DNA from: Fratercula arctica
Taxonomy: Eukaryota; Chordata; Aves; Charadriiformes; Alcidae
Direction of reading: 5' to 3'
Assembly (NCBI GenBank): GCA_947846985.1
Contig: CANTUZ010000005.1
Span: 11,960,001-12,024,000 of the forward strand
Length of the DNA stretch: 64,000 bases
The translations under genes and the position numbers were made by a program. The notes below the pieces were generated by a model. The model was given only the letters and a program-made list of their open reading frames with translations. It searched no databases and was not told where the DNA came from. Of the stretch, positions 25,281-39,870 are shown in pieces; positions within the stretch are counted from its first letter, which is position 1, and each line of letters opens with the position of its first letter.

Positions 25281-25376
25281 CTGCAGAATTCCCTGAAAAG
25301 TGATTTGTGCCTTGATCAAGGGCCAGACACGGAGAATATCCCAATCATGTATATCTGCCATGGAATGACACCACAG
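25281..25376 (+). CDS. GALNT18: GALNT18 exon: lectin alpha repeat
   Basis: This 96-bp phase-0 exon encodes 32 residues beginning LQNSLKSDLCLDQGPDTEN and ending with PIMYICHGMTPQ. DLCLDQG is the CLD motif that opens the alpha repeat of the C-terminal ricin-B-type lectin domain, which in active family members helps bind GalNAc already on a substrate. YICHGM carries the paired cysteine (C-H-G-M is common in the family). The acceptor is tttattttag (25271-25280) after a T-rich run; the donor is gttagt at 25377, a slightly weaker consensus. The exon is short and symmetric in phase, so skipping it would keep the reading frame but delete the CLD motif. Confidence 0.93.
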
Positions 25377-28300
25377 GTTAGTTTGTCTGATGATCTCTGA
25401 TATTGCAGCTGCTCTCAGTAGACTGTGTAAAGGAACCATTTTGTACCTGCTATTGTTTTCCCGCAACAATACCTCCATAAGCTGGTTAGTAGCTCTTCTG
25501 TAGAAACCTAGAACATTATTTCTGCCATAAATTGGGAATCACTGGTATATTAGCACTTTGACAGTGAAGTTTGTTTATTCATTTTGAAAGAATTTAAGGA
25601 ATACAGGAGTCAGCACTGACCCAGATTTGTTGATAAAAGCTGTCATTTCTGATCTTTAGCTGTGCATGTCATATAAATGAAACAATGCATTTTAAAACAT
25701 TTTACATACATACATATGTATACTCACAGTTTATTTATACATTATCTGAAGCAACATCTTTTTTACTTGATATACTGTCTCATTTTCACAAATCTGAAAT
25801 GTACAGCTACCTTCTTCACACCATACAGCTGTGTCAAATTCCAAACCCTGTTCTTGTGAAAGCCCTTTTTCTAAAGCTCCTTTTTTTCTTTCTGCGCTGT
25901 TGTCCTGTTACTCTAGTATGTGCCGAAGATTCAAATTACCCAAACCTTTCCATTTTCTTACACAACAGCTGGATTTTTTAACTTGGCAAACAAGAAGGTT
26001 AAGACATTTTATCTCCCCAGGTGGCTAAGTGTATGGGCGTAGGTGAAAGTGTTTCTAGGCAAATCTTGATAGTAAAAATAACGTTACATGCTTGTCAAAG
26101 ACAAGTGTGAAGATTATCTAACTCTAAAAAGTAACATAAGCAAAAGTGAGACGTAAAGGAAATGGATTTATTTGTGGGAGTGATTGGAGAAACTGAAAAT
26201 CCCTCCAGTTTGAATCATCTTTTTCTCTGGATACTTTTTCAATTTGCTTTCTCAAAAGGACCCTGCTATGCTCCACTTAAGTTATGGAATGTGGTTTTTA
26301 CCCATGGAATTGTCAGTTACGTGATTTGACAATACAGCAAGTGAATCCTCCTGATATCTCAGAAATAAACACAGGGCAACGAGGTGATCTTGTCCTCTGT
26401 ACCTGCATCTCATGGTGAACTGGAAGCATGAGTTTGGTGAAGTGCAGATATGATTCTGTACTTCCTTGCCAAGTGACACATGCTGCAGCTGTGTTCTGTG
26501 CTGGCTTCCTTTGCTGAGGGCCTTTAATATTGATCACTAGTGGCATCATGCTTGAATAAATTATGAATGATGAAGACAAAAATATCTGAAAATCCCATCC
26601 ATCAGACTCGCTCACTGCATGGGCTGTGGCTTGTCTGTCACATAATTATGTGGTAACCACTGTTTGCCTCCAGGAGGTTTTTAAGCTAGTCCTCAGTGTT
26701 CACTGAGGAACTGTGTAATTGACCTGTGAGCCACAGCCATTATTCTTCATCTTCTGGGAGGGCACCATAACTCTCTTCTGGCACATCGTCTGTGATAACA
26801 CCACACTAAAGGCATGGTTGTAAATTCCAATTAGAAATTTTAATTGTAGTTAAGAGACTAACAACAATAACAAAAGTCACTTTAATTAGCACAGTTGAAT
26901 ATTCACCAGATCAAGAACTACCTTTGTATATCAGCTGAAGTTCTGTATAAACGAGATAGCAGCAAAAACTGACAGAGGGAAAAGAGCCAAGGGAAACTTT
27001 TCTTGACAAGATTCTGCTCCTTTTATAATTACAGCATTGTGTCTTCTTCCCGTTCCTATGTATTTAATTTTATAACTAACGATGTTAAAAACAACCCCCA
27101 AAAGGCCCATACAAGTAAGATCCCAGTAGTGAGCGAGAACTTTCTTTAAAAGAGGAGCAGACTTTCTCTGTGTTAGGGATTATGGTATTGACAGGGAAAG
27201 CACTAACAAACGTTACTTGGCATACTTCTACGAGATCTCCATTGCACGTGCGGCTTCTCTTGCTTAAGCAGAGCTGCAGCCATTTACAGTCCCACTAGGA
27301 TATTGGAAATATTTGAATAAATATTCCTTTTAATCTTATTGAACTTGCCAGTAAACACAAAAGATATCGGTGAAATGCGAATTTTATTCTAGTAGTGGTG
27401 AAATGCTGTATAAAGCGGGTTATTTTGCCCATGTGGCAGTCCTTATCGAAATAGTCAAAAAGATTAGTCCCCCGATTCAGGACTGCATGTGTGCCCGAGG
27501 GTTTTGGTGATGCCATTCTTAGCTCCGGTGCGAAGTTTTACTGTTGCAGCTACACCTTTGACAGTTTTAGAGCTGCCACCATGGGGGGCTTTGCCCAATT
27601 GCATCTAGATGTGCATTAATATATCTGGCTGCCGGGAACCATTCCCTCATATGCAGTTTAAGTTGCTGTTCTTAGTTACTGCTATGGCCTGTCTTCTAAA
27701 TTGGGTAATTTCCCTTTTTTTTCCCCCACTAATCTCTTTCGGATATTTTTGGGTTTTCCTCTTTTTGCATGGGAAATGGCTTAGATGAGGTGTGTGACAT
27801 CAAGTAATAGTTTCAGAATTGTCCGTGCGGCTACTGTTTCCTTTTAGTATGTTTTATACAAGACAGAAATCACCGCAGTCAACAGAACGGCAACTGCGTA
27901 CCTGACGTTAAAAATCCGTTTTTTGCAGACAATATCAAGAACATGGTGTGTAGCTTCACAATTGCCCCTTTCACGCAGCAAAGCTGTAGAAAATGACAAG
28001 GAAATATCCTCAAGTGTTGCAAAGAAATGATCAGAAGTAATTTTCCCTGCAGTGCCTCAGTTTCATTTTAAGTAGACATCAGAATGAGCGATGGTAAGAT
28101 TTCTGTGATTCAGATTCCCCAACCTTTCAGCAATACACTCCGTATGTCTACTGTAACTAACATTAGCATATTCATAGTTCATTCCTGCAAGTATCTTAGA
28201 GTGCTTTATAACTGTGTTTATTTTGTAGTACTGTTCCACAAATAGAGAGACTGATGCAAATCTTGAGTGTGGTTAAATAGTAAGATGGAATGGAAAATCA

Positions 28301-31300
28301 GAACATAAACCGTCTGTTTCCTCAGTCCTCTGGTATTACTAATGAGAAAGAATTTCTCATGGCAGGGTATTCGGCTTGGCCTGAAAAGGCAAAGGGCACT
28401 TGAAAAATCAGAATTCACAATTAGGTATGTTTTGTACCCTCCTCCTGTCTTCAGAGAGTGCTTCCCAGGGTAGCTGTATTTTGTTCTGGTCCCCAGAAGC
28501 CTGGACGCGTCAGGAGTTGTGATACCATCCACTGAGTAGAGCAACTTGCATGTTCAACCAGTGAAAATAGCCAAATGCCTGGCGATCTTGCAATTGAAGG
28601 GAAGAATTGCTATTACTTGAATGATTTCATTACAAAATGTTGCCCAGATAATTACAGATTCTGTTGAGAACTTCTTTGTCTTTCTAAGTGGTAGCATCTG
28701 AACAGCATAACTTTTCTAAGTTGCTCATCCTACCCCTGTTCTGCTGCTGGAGCGTATTGCTTCCGAAGCATCACATCCTTCGTTTCTGCCTTTGGTCACT
28801 ATCTGTCCAAACCCAACACTGTTGTTACCACGCCATCTGTACAGCAACATACAGTATCTTGGCATAACTCCCCAGACCTGGTCAGCACGAATGTCACTAT
28901 GACACCGGAGCATCTGCTACTACTTCTCGTAGCCACCATGGGTACTGGGCAGCTATTACATGCGCATGAAGTAAGGCCATAAGGTGGTTTTGGTGCCTTT
29001 GGTGTGCTGATGGTCAACCGTTTGGAAGGCGCTTTTAGTGTATGTTTCAGCCTGTCGTATCAAGCCTCTTCTGCTGTGCAGTGCTGCTGCTGCTTAGAAC
29101 AGCTGAACAAAACTGACTTCTGCAACTATTAAAATAGCTCACATAGTAGATGCAACATGGTAAAACAGTTAACAGTCATTAAAATAGGTTCCTACTACAT
29201 TGTTCAGTGGTGGTAGAAATCACGTTGCTTTAGTTGCATGAGAACAGCTCAGAGGCAAAGCACAACAGCCCCCAGTTGTTCTTGGCCAAAGCAACTACAC
29301 TGGAGGCAGCTGGGGGTGTGAGGAAGCAGCACCCTTTCAGTGTGAAAACAGAGGGAAATGGGAAAATCGGGACATGAGGTAGACTGACAGTAAGGCAGAA
29401 AGCTAGAGAAATTTAAAGGAAAGAAGGGAAGAGAGAAGAATAGTATTGGCAGAACAGTACAAAACATAAAGTTCATGTGACATTGTGCAGTTTTGCTGGT
29501 TCATTTTTTTTTTTTTAAGTGGTTCATGCAGAAAAAAATGAAGTTTTAATTCTTGAACTTGTTGAAGCAAAGCTACAACTCAGTTATATTCTTAGGCTTT
29601 AAAAGGTCCATTTCCAGCAGTGTCCCCGTATTCAGTGGAAAAGATGGTTGCTTGTAGCTGCAGTAAGTACATGCCCCCGGCCTGATTGTGTTCTCTTCTT
29701 AATTCTGGGTGGTGTTGAAGACTTCTGTTCAACCAGGCCTGTAATCTTGAAGGCAGGCTGATGGCAGTCTGTCACTTGCATGAAAACTACTCCTGAGCGA
29801 TAATTTGGAAGATTCTATGTTGAGAATGAAATACCAGATTATTAGAGACTTTACAACTATTGTATAATAAACAAGTACCATCAGTCAATTTTAAGTATGG
29901 ATTTACCTTGAAAAGTGCTTGTGATTGAGGGGATAATGGGCAGTTCTGTGTTCCCTTGTTCAATAGCTTCCGGCTCATATATTTCTCAATTTATAAGCAG
30001 TTAAACCATGAAGCTCATCCAGGGGTGTGAAAGTCAATAAAAAACAGTTAGACTTTGCGGAATTCAAGTTGAAGACCACGGTCAGAAGACTAGATTGGGA
30101 GCATTACTAGGAAAGAAATGCAGGTGAGAAGAGACACCCATTCGTATCCTTTCGTATTCTTGCAAGAGATTGCAGAACTGACCCTCCAGAACCGATGACT
30201 ACAGCCCTGTCTGGTATGAATTATTGCATCTCTGCTGAAGGCAGTGAGAGGAAGTCATGCCAACAAGCAGAGCTATGCCAGTTTACACTGTGTGAGACTC
30301 TGACCCGAAAGCTTTATCTTGTATTCTAAGCACAGAGTGTGTGCACTGCGGGAAACAGCACTTACAAGAACTCCCATGAAGTTCTAAAAACTCTTTGTAT
30401 GATTCACAGGTGCTGCTTTTTAAATGTTATTTATCTATATTTCTGTAAAAATACTTTTTCTTCAAAGCAAGTTCTTAGTATGGTGGTTGTTCATACACAG
30501 ATATTTGTTAATTTGTAAACAAGAACATATATGAGTAAAAACAGCTATCACTGAAGGCATTTATATTCCAGTAAAAAAGTACAGGGTTGATCATAAACAC
30601 CGTATAGTTATCAGTCCAATTTCCAAAAACTAGGAGAGGGAACAATTCAGAGATGTTCAGCAAAAAATTACCAAAAGAATTAAAATAGATTTGCAAATAA
30701 TTTAATAAAAGAAAAGAAAAATAAATTTGTCAGTTCATTTTAAATGAATAATTTAGACATCCCTAGAGCAAAGTTAATTTGATCTTCAGGCTATTGAGAT
30801 ATTGCAAATATAAATATCTGAAAATTGAGTTTGAATAGAGCCTAAATTTGAGTAAGTCTGTTCCAATGTTAAAATTTTTCTTTAGATTCCACTGCCTAAT
30901 GAAATTCACGTTGTATTGGACAATCGTCAATGCCAGGAAAGCTGGGAGAAGAACCACGTGCTTTGTCAGGAGGAGTGTGAAGGGAATTTGCAAGCAAGAA
31001 AGAGTAGCCCCCGTAGGAGTGGCTTTCTGTGCATGTGAAGTATGTTGACCAAGAAGCGTTATATACCATTTTATAAGGAGAAGTTAATAGATAGCATGTG
31101 ATTGTGTCCTTTACTACAGGTTAGGCTTTCCTTGACACCTTTCTGTTTGCTTTAAAAGAAATACAAATCATGCAAATACTGAATATTGCAGCGGCTTTTA
31201 CTTGACAGTCTTGATTGTGCTGCCAACAGAGCGCCACTATATCGCTGTCCTGTAAAGTTTTAGATAAAGGAGCTTTCTGAAGCTCAAGAACAGTGTATAG

Positions 31301-32040
31301 CTGTGACAGCTCAGGTCCTGAGCCTGGCTTATGGATGAATACATATTCTTTTTCTCCTACAGCTGAAAACTAAACTTATAGTGAAATTGTAATTATTTTA
31401 GGCCAAAAATACAGCGTTCTAGGAAACTACTATGAAATACATACATTTCAGAAAACCAGAGATCTTTTGTTATTTAGAAGTAGGACCCTGTTCTTAAGCG
31501 TGCGTGTAAGACACTCCGCATTGCAAACCGGGGCTCTGTGCAAGGCAATAGTTAGACAGAAGGCCCCGCATCCAGCAGCCGCTTCAGTGATTCTCGGGGA
31601 ATAAGGAAGAACAGAACAAAACCTGCTGATGTGGATCGGTGATTGACCCTTCAAACTTGAAAAATCACTGGCCCGACAATGAGATGTCTACAATAAACAT
31701 TGTCAGGGAGTCTTTTCTAAGCAATAAAAAGAAGCAGCAGCTGTTTTAACAGCTGTCAGTCACATGCAAACTCGGGGTTGATGTTCATGTTTGTCTTCAA
31801 GGTAAACGTTAGACACATTCAACGTCTGTGTATAACAGTCTGATCTGACATTTGCGCTGTGTAGTACCATTTCTTTCTAAGGACCTGCTGAGGCATTGGT
31901 CGGAATTTAGCAATTACCTGGTTTATGGTAATTATTTTACGTGTGCAGACACATACAGAATGCTATACGGAAACGACCTGTACAAAACATTCAGTTAATC
32001 TTGGTCCAGATACTCGGCAGTGAAAAGTCTGAGGGTGTGG

Positions 32041-32400
32041 TAGAGAGGGCAGCCGTTCCTCTCTTTGTACAGCCACAGCGAGTGCGTCGTTATTCATACG
32101 AAGTGAAGCGGCTGCATCGAGAGTTGCAGCTTCGCTGGCCGGCCCGATTCTCACAGGAGAGCAGACATCACCCAGTCCCTGGCGCTGGCGAGCAGTTCAG
32201 GCTGTGCGGGGTGCTGCGCTGAGCCCTGCCTGGTTTGCGGTGTGGCTGCTGAGATTCTGTCGGCGCTGCAGCCTTTCCCCCCGCAGCCTCTCTCTGCAGA
32301 CGCCGCAGACCAAGCGTCCCTGCAGCGGGGTCTGTGCTGCTCCTCGCCTCCTGCCAGAGCCCGCCTCTGACAGAGCCCGGGTCAGGCTCCTCGTTTCCTT
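32041..32400. promoter_or_regulatory. Intronic CpG-dense island
   Basis: By hand count there are 26 CpG dinucleotides in these 360 bp, against very few per kilobase in the surrounding intron, and the segment is clearly GC-rich. It lies about 6.7 kb after the 96-bp exon and about 22 kb before the next exon. Such orphan islands often mark alternative promoters or enhancers, but I see no convincing TATA box, and two short ORFs across it (93 and 76 codons) resemble no protein. An unrecognised GC-rich repeat, such as an old LTR, is an alternative. Its strand is unknown. Confidence 0.5.
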
Positions 32401-35400
32401 TGCCTTTTCCACTAAGCCTTGTGGAATGATCTAAGCACTGGGCCTAACACTGACTTTCTGTACATAGAAGATGCTTTCTGGGAACAAGGGTGTTTCTGTG
32501 GTAAATGCTTCTGGAACTAGAATAGCTATTTTTTTTTAATCTAGGTTGCTCAGTTCAGTAAAAGTGCAAGTAACTGAAGATAAAGTTACAGAGTTAGTGA
32601 AACTGCCTAGCAAGGGTGGTTATAAGCATTAATGAATTCTAATTTTTATTTTAAATATATTCTGTAAAGGGCCTGCTTGCTATGGCAGTTAATGTCTTAC
32701 GTAACACATTCCTGCTGAGTAGTTTATTGAAGCTATTTATATTTCTGTTAATTTCTTTCAGTGCATAAATCCTGATTTTGATCGTAGTAAAGTTAATAGA
32801 AACTGTGACCATTTTTGCAATGGAAGCAAAATCTGGTGTTAGTTTTTTTCAGTCCCTTTCAAAATAGAGAGTTTTTCTGTTGTAGCCTGTAAAGCTAAAT
32901 CCAGCGAATGCCTTTTCAAAGCTGCAGCCTCCTTAGAATATCTGGCAGGTGCATCAGGGAGCTAGAGGGATGCTTCAAAGGCTTCCAAAACCAAGCAGTC
33001 CTTCTTTGGCCTAGCACAGGCGGTACAACACTTCCTTCTTGGGGACGGGTTGTGGATGAAGACTCTAATATATATTATATTGCCATTTTTAGTCTTTCTC
33101 CTTACGTTTGTGGCCATATTCTCATTATTTACTTCAGTGCAAAGTTTCAGAGAGAGAATGTGTTAATCTGATTTCTAGTTTTGGTACAAATTTTTTTACT
33201 GAACCATTTGCTACAATTAAATTATTTCTGTACTTGCTGTGGTTTGCTTCAAGAGGCTTTCTGTTGCCACAGCTAATATGGCCGGTTACCCAGTATTCTG
33301 TATTGCTTACCTCGTTCAAATTCAGTATCTCTTGCCGGGTAGGAGAGATTCTCTTAAACTGAAGAGAGTTGTTCATTCACAGGTGAAGATCAGTGGTGTT
33401 GAATCATTAGCTTGTAAACTACAAGTACGTATCTGATCCCTTGGTCCATCGCCTGAGCATAAACTAGGGAGTGATTTGTAGACTGTTTTTCAGCTGACCT
33501 TAGGTCTTTATGATCGTGGGACCAGAGACGAACATGTCTCATTTTATGGCAGTATCAGACACCATGAACTTCATTCTCCGTTCACAGGGTTTAAAGACAC
33601 TTGAATTCAAAAGAACGAGCACAAGAGGTGCTCCTTCGGGTTTCAGACCTACGATAGAACAGGTCTTTTGCGTGTTCCACTTCACTGATTAAAAACAAAA
33701 GCAAAGAAAAAAAGCTGTAGAACTGCATTATTCTGGATCAGAGGAAGTATCTTCTACATCCCCAAAATAACTGAATGGATATTGCTGCTTATTTGTTTTT
33801 GTGTTTGAAACTATGTAGTGTAAAAACATGGTGTATGCCTGCGAGAATTGAAAGAACTGGTCACTTGGAATTGAAACTCCAACCATAGTGAAATGAAATA
33901 GTTGAAAAGCTATATTTTTTTTCCCAAGAGTAACATTGATTTTCTCATTTAGGAGCATATAGCACTTACGTACTCTTGGAGAAGTGGTTTTGTTTTGAAG
34001 AAATTTTTTGTTTCAATAGGATGGCCTAGGATTAAAAGACTTACAAATGCCTTAGATGCTTTTGAAATCTATATTCTTGCCTAGTGTACAGGAGCACGGC
34101 TGAAGGTGAGCATGAATAATGAAAAAGGAAAATATTACTGTAGAACTATAAGCTGAAATCAGTGATCTGGCTAAAGTAGTAATCTTGACATTCAGGGTCC
34201 AGGACCTGAACTGCAGTTAAAAAGCAAGAATTCAAAAATTAATTCAATTCTTTTGAGTGCTGTGAATATTTAGGACCAGAAGGAAGAACATTAAGAACTT
34301 GAATTACTTGAAAACTTAGAGCCAAGGCAGCTCTAAGGCAATAAAGGTCTTTTTTAATTAATAGTGGCTAATCAATAAACATTTTCCTGACTGAGAAAGG
34401 GCTGCTTGTTTTATGCAGGTAGATGCAGCAGAAGAGTCAAAGGGAACTTGGCCAGTGCCATAGATGACTGCTGTGTTTGAAAAACCAAACCACAAAATAC
34501 AACAGGAATGAATAAAAGCAGTTGTCTGTAATATGCCATTATCTGTTCAATCATCCATTCTTCTAAATAAAATGGAAATGCTAATCCTGGAGAATGGATA
34601 AAGGTTCTTATAAGATAGCTGTACTATTTAATATTTTACAGTAGAGATACTGGTGCAATTTTACATTTGTTACAAGATGTGCTGAAAAGATACAGAAGCA
34701 TAAGTTGACCTTTAATGGGAGGAAAGATTGCAAATGCTGATCACAAGTAACGTCAGAAGGGTACTCAGGAAGTGCTATCAAAGACACACAGTTAGAAAGC
34801 TTTTGCCTAGTAAAGCAGAATTTCCATAGAGATAATAGAAACTTTAACTGGCAAAAATTCTGATGTAATTTACCTAGACTTGATAAACTTTCATCACGTT
34901 ACTGCAGAAAAGAATAATGCATCACGTCAGCAAAAAATAGTAGTAAGCAAACTTGTGAAGCGCAAGGAGAAGTCCAAAGAATGCTCGTGCATAGAAACAA
35001 CAGGATTAATAACACCTCTGTTCTCCTCTGCTGTATCATACAGCTCACAGAGCTGGGGGGTTTTCAGTTTGCTGGGGTTTTTTGTTTTGTTTCGTTTTAA
35101 GAAAAATTGGTTAGTTGATACTGCTGTGCATTACAGAAAGTTATTCCCATAATTTTTTTAATAATTTATGAAGTATTTCCACTTTGTGTTTTGTGTCATG
35201 TTATCATTACCTTGCATGTTCTCTGCATTGCTTTAATTCTTTTACTTGCCTCTCGGCCGTTGGCTTATCCTCTTCATCTTGAATTCCGTTGCCTTTCTAT
35301 ATGACTGAATCCTACTTTGGCATCACTATAGTCTGTCTTGGTTATCTTGTCTACTGTTGATATGTCTGTTACTGATAAAGGAGGAGAGAGACTTACATCT

Positions 35401-38400
35401 GCTGTCTCTATAGTTTGACTGGAAACTATTCAGCATTTTATTAAATAGGTGAGGCAGATGCAGGAGAAGAGGGTAAGTGGAATATCAAAGGAGTTGGGTT
35501 TCAGGCTATTTAAAGTTAACATCTTCTTTTGATTTCTTTGCATTTTATAGCATTCAAATTGTGGTTACGCAGCTTGTGATGCTCACTGTAAGAACCTTCC
35601 TCCCTAGTTCACGTTTTTAAGGCAATTTGCCCAAATATCTGTAGTAAAAAAACTGCATTGAAAATGTAACTGAAACAAACTGTTGTGAGCAAGTGCAGTG
35701 CCTAAGAATTTAAAATTATCAGAGCACTTCAAGCTCTCATGTAGTGTTTTAATTTAGAAGAGATTAGAGTTGTTAGCTTGAATATTATATAATAGTCCAA
35801 AACTGATCCCATCTGGGAACTAAAAATGCACACAGATTTCCAGGTGGTTTTTTTCTTGTGCTAGAGTATGTAATTTTTGGCATGGATAGTTTTGGCTGAA
35901 AGGATTTCAGCCAGTTAAAACATTAAAATATTTGGAAACGTGAAGGTGAAATATTGCTGTGCCTCCAGATGATAAGCCTGGCACTGGATTTTGGATTCAG
36001 ATTCTGTGTTTTTCCCATTGAACACTAAGCCGATTAAACGTAACGCTGCCTTTCAGACTTGGTTCAGTTCAGGGGTGTAGGCTTACAATAGTCTATTACA
36101 TACACCCAGTGAGCTGGTGCCAAAGGGCTTTGGAGCTAAGACCCCCAAAATATACTGGCTGTTGTGTTTTTGAAGCTCCTGCTGACTTTTGCAATGGTTG
36201 GCTGATACCCTGATCTTGGAGCCTGAAGTTGTCCCACTCGGAAATCTCACTCAAGCACTTTGAAAATGAGCACTACTTGTATGGAGTGATGAGTGGTGTT
36301 TCCTCACCGTGGGTACCAGACCCTCTGAAAGCACTAAAGGGATACTACAGCGAGACCAAGTATCTTCAGAAAGGAATATGGCTTCTAGCTCTATTCACTG
36401 GCATGAGACCATCAGCTGTGTTGTACCACCAAGGCTGTAAACACCTGGTGATCTCTTCAACAGAGAAGTGCTGGCCTTGGGACAGCACATCAGTGCTGCG
36501 GTGCGTGGTGCTGGCACCCGGCGGTGTCCTGCAGAGCACCCAGCTTTGGGCGTTTGTTAGCAGGCTCTAGGTAGGGTACGCTCTGCCTTCCCCGGGGTGC
36601 AGCCGGCTTTACTCCACCAAGAGGTGGCTTTTGATGTCCGGACAGAACAACTCCTCTTAGGTCTTGTTTGTGCTAGAGCATTGTTGTCAACAGCAAAGCA
36701 GTTGAGAACCGCTAGAAGCCATACCTCCTGTCCACACGTGAAAGTGGTGGCTGTCTCTGGCCTTGGACGTGATGTGACTGGTGAAAAGTGTGCTCCATCT
36801 TACTCGGTTGTATCTTAATCATTTCAGTGGTACTTCACAAGCATCCATGTATTTTTTTTTTCTCATAAGAAAAATGTATTAAGTGGCTATTCTGAGGCCA
36901 CACAGTCACAGTACCCTGATATTCCATACGCTGCCTTAGTGTTGAGTTGAAATATTTTTTAAAACTGAAGTTAACTTCCCATTTTCTATTAACAGTCTTT
37001 CTCTGCCAGGTGGAATAGGTGTAAAAATGTCCATAGTTCAGTCGATTTTAATCTCAAAAATATCTAGTACTATCAGAAAAGAAGGACAGGGCTTTCTTTT
37101 GCGAAGTTGAAAATGTTTTTAATTAATGCTTTTGGAGAAATAAAACAGCTGTGTTGGGTACCCGCAGTGTCTCATAATCTAATACTATTTGAGCATTTCA
37201 CATTTTGTAAGTGCATTAATTTGAAATAGATCAGAGTTGCATATTATGTAGCAATTACTAGAGTTATCCATATTTTAAAGGTGTTTCTTCTCATTGCAAG
37301 TTGGCATTTCAATCAGCAGTTTTTAAAACCAATTGTCTCTTACAATATAAATTCAGCATAAAACCAACATAGTTATTAGAACACATGTATAGCACTTGAA
37401 GATTGATGTTGTAGTAATTGTCGGATGGTTGTCAATTTAAACATTCTTTTGATTGATGTTATACTGTCATCTCATTTGTTACTTCATCAGAGTTAAAGTT
37501 TTGAAGGTCAGATTTTTGTTTCTCAAATTCTTGAGAGTATGTGATTAACTGTTAGAGAAGGTAGTTAATACAGTAGATGGAAGATTCACTTTATAATTTC
37601 TTTAGTTTTATTGATAATTTTATTATGTCATGCCATTAATTGAAGTTACGCACTGGCTCATTTAGCATTCATGGACCAAATTCAGTCCCCATGAAAGCAT
37701 ATTTAACTCCCTCTGTAATTATGTGAGCCATATTACTTTCACAGCATTCATTCAAATCCTGATCGGCAATTCAGTTTCAGCTTAGTTTCTCTCTGCCATT
37801 GTTCACCACTCGCAGAGTAGAGTTATTTGCAGAAATGTTTATGGAATGATTGTATCCACAGTGTGTTTTCTCTGAACGAGGGATTTTTTTAACTCTTCTT
37901 CATTAACCATCATTTGTCCAATCAGGAAGCAGAGAAAATACCAGAAATTATTTGTTCATATAAAATCTTGACTGAATATTTATGAGTAACTCTGAAAAAA
38001 AAAAATTGCATTGATTTATAAGCCAAGAAAAGAGCTATGTTTGTCAGCTAATGTATTTGAAATCAGCAATCAAACTAGCTCTTAGCAAGACTTGATTCAA
38101 TCTAAACCTGGTTATATTTACAGAGTAGAGGTATTTTCCCCAAAAGAAAATATGGGACACTAGAGACTTTAATTTGGCATGGTTTCAAGAACCAATGGGT
38201 AGAAATTAAAGCCAGCTGGATGCAAATTAGGAATAAAGTGTATATACATGTGAGAGCAGATGAATAGCTGTCATAAGAAGCAGTGACAGTAACAACTGAA
38301 GTCATCAAAGCTGATACTATTCTGGAAACTATAATTTAATGCAGTACAAGTTATTGGACTTAGAGGGAAGCAGGTGGAAGTATATAGCCCGTGGCATATG

Positions 38401-39804
38401 GAAGATTAAAGTAAAAAAAAACTAATGGTCCTCTTTGGCTCTTAAATCTACTAACGTGTCAACTAAGTGGCAATCACAGCTAGTACTTCTTTGAATTTTG
38501 ATTCAATTTAGAATGTACAGAAATGACACCAAATGTTACCATATAAGAACAATGACATACCTTTAAAGAAATTGGTAATTTTTGTAACATAAAGAACCTT
38601 ATAGCTTTAAAAAAAGTTGCTTAAAAGTTTCTTTAATTATTTGCCTTCCTGTTTCTTTTTGGGTTGGGTTTTGTTTTTTTTTTCTTTCTTTTAAAGTGTG
38701 ATTAAACAAATTCAACAGGGATAGCTCTGCTACGCCAAGCCTGTCTGCTCAGCTAGCTGTCCATAAAGGCTTAGAGCAATCAAGTGAAAAAGCTGATTAA
38801 TGCATTTAAGTCATTCAGATGTTACTACAATATTAACTTTGTATTTGTTTAGCAGGGAACTGCACCCACTGCGAACACTGGAGCTTTGTTGCTCTTGCTA
38901 TGTTAAAGATGTAGTGATTTATTCAGCATCCATATTCCATACAGCATTTATTTTTAGTGCTTTCGAACTCTGAAATTAGCCTTAATGTTTTGAGGTTTAC
39001 ATTGACTGACGCACTAATGGCATCAATTTTGGAAGGAAAAAATAGCAGTACCGCTTATGAACTCACAAGTTTTGTTAAAATAACATGAAGTTTAAATAAA
39101 AAACTGGAGACAACAGAGACAGGTTACCACATTAAACCTGGAATTTCTATAGATCGTGCTGGTTTGCATTTAGAATGAAGGTCTGTCACCACAGCGTAGG
39201 GACAGAACTCAGGATGTAAGGAGGAGATCATGCCAATGACGGTAAGTCAGAGTTGTGAATTGCAGCTCGATTTTGGGTTTTAGTCAACTCCCCTATTTTA
39301 TATTAACACATAACCAAATCCTTATATTTTTCATTTGTCCTCAAATGTGTTCAAATCAGAAATCTCCCATTGTTCAAATAGAAATTACTAAATACCACTG
39401 CATTAGCATAGTAGGTTGTGATAAAAAGGTTTCCTTTGTTAATGTGCCTGCACGTTAACGTATATGAAACAGCGTGCTTAGGAGCAGTTGTGCCTGCGTG
39501 AAGTTCAAATCTTACAAAATGGAAGAACTTTTTCTCCAGGTTTGTAAACTAAAAGCTGGACAGCTGGATCAGTGATGTGAACAAGTTGCTTTCAGTTCTC
39601 TGACGTGAAAACGGATGGGTCCACATGGACTCAGATTGTTTTTCTGCCCTGTCTTCAAAACATTTTTCTCCCCTTCAGTGACTACAAGCACAAAATTATA
39701 ATAAATCTCTACAGTCAGATCTGAACAGGTCAGATTGCGCTCGACACCATATCGAGATCAGGTACATTAGTCTGGTTCAGTGCCTCAGATGAGGATGTAG
39801 CCTG

Positions 39805-39870
39805 TCACCTCAGCTTTCCCATTCATCCATCTCCCAGGTTGTTCTCTGAATGTTGCAGGAATAAAATTTT
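39805..39870 (-). repeat. MIR-like relic, antisense
   Basis: The order 'cacctcagctttcccat ... catctcccaggttgttctctgaatg ... aggaataaaat' follows the antisense MIR-type core pattern (cctcagtttccccatct, then acctcacagggttgttgtgaggattaaa). The match is diverged and short. Confidence 0.4.

Noticed and set aside
31941..32434. Two Arg/Pro-rich ORFs across the CpG island
   Set aside because: GC-rich DNA has few stop codons. The peptides are of low complexity and match no domain.
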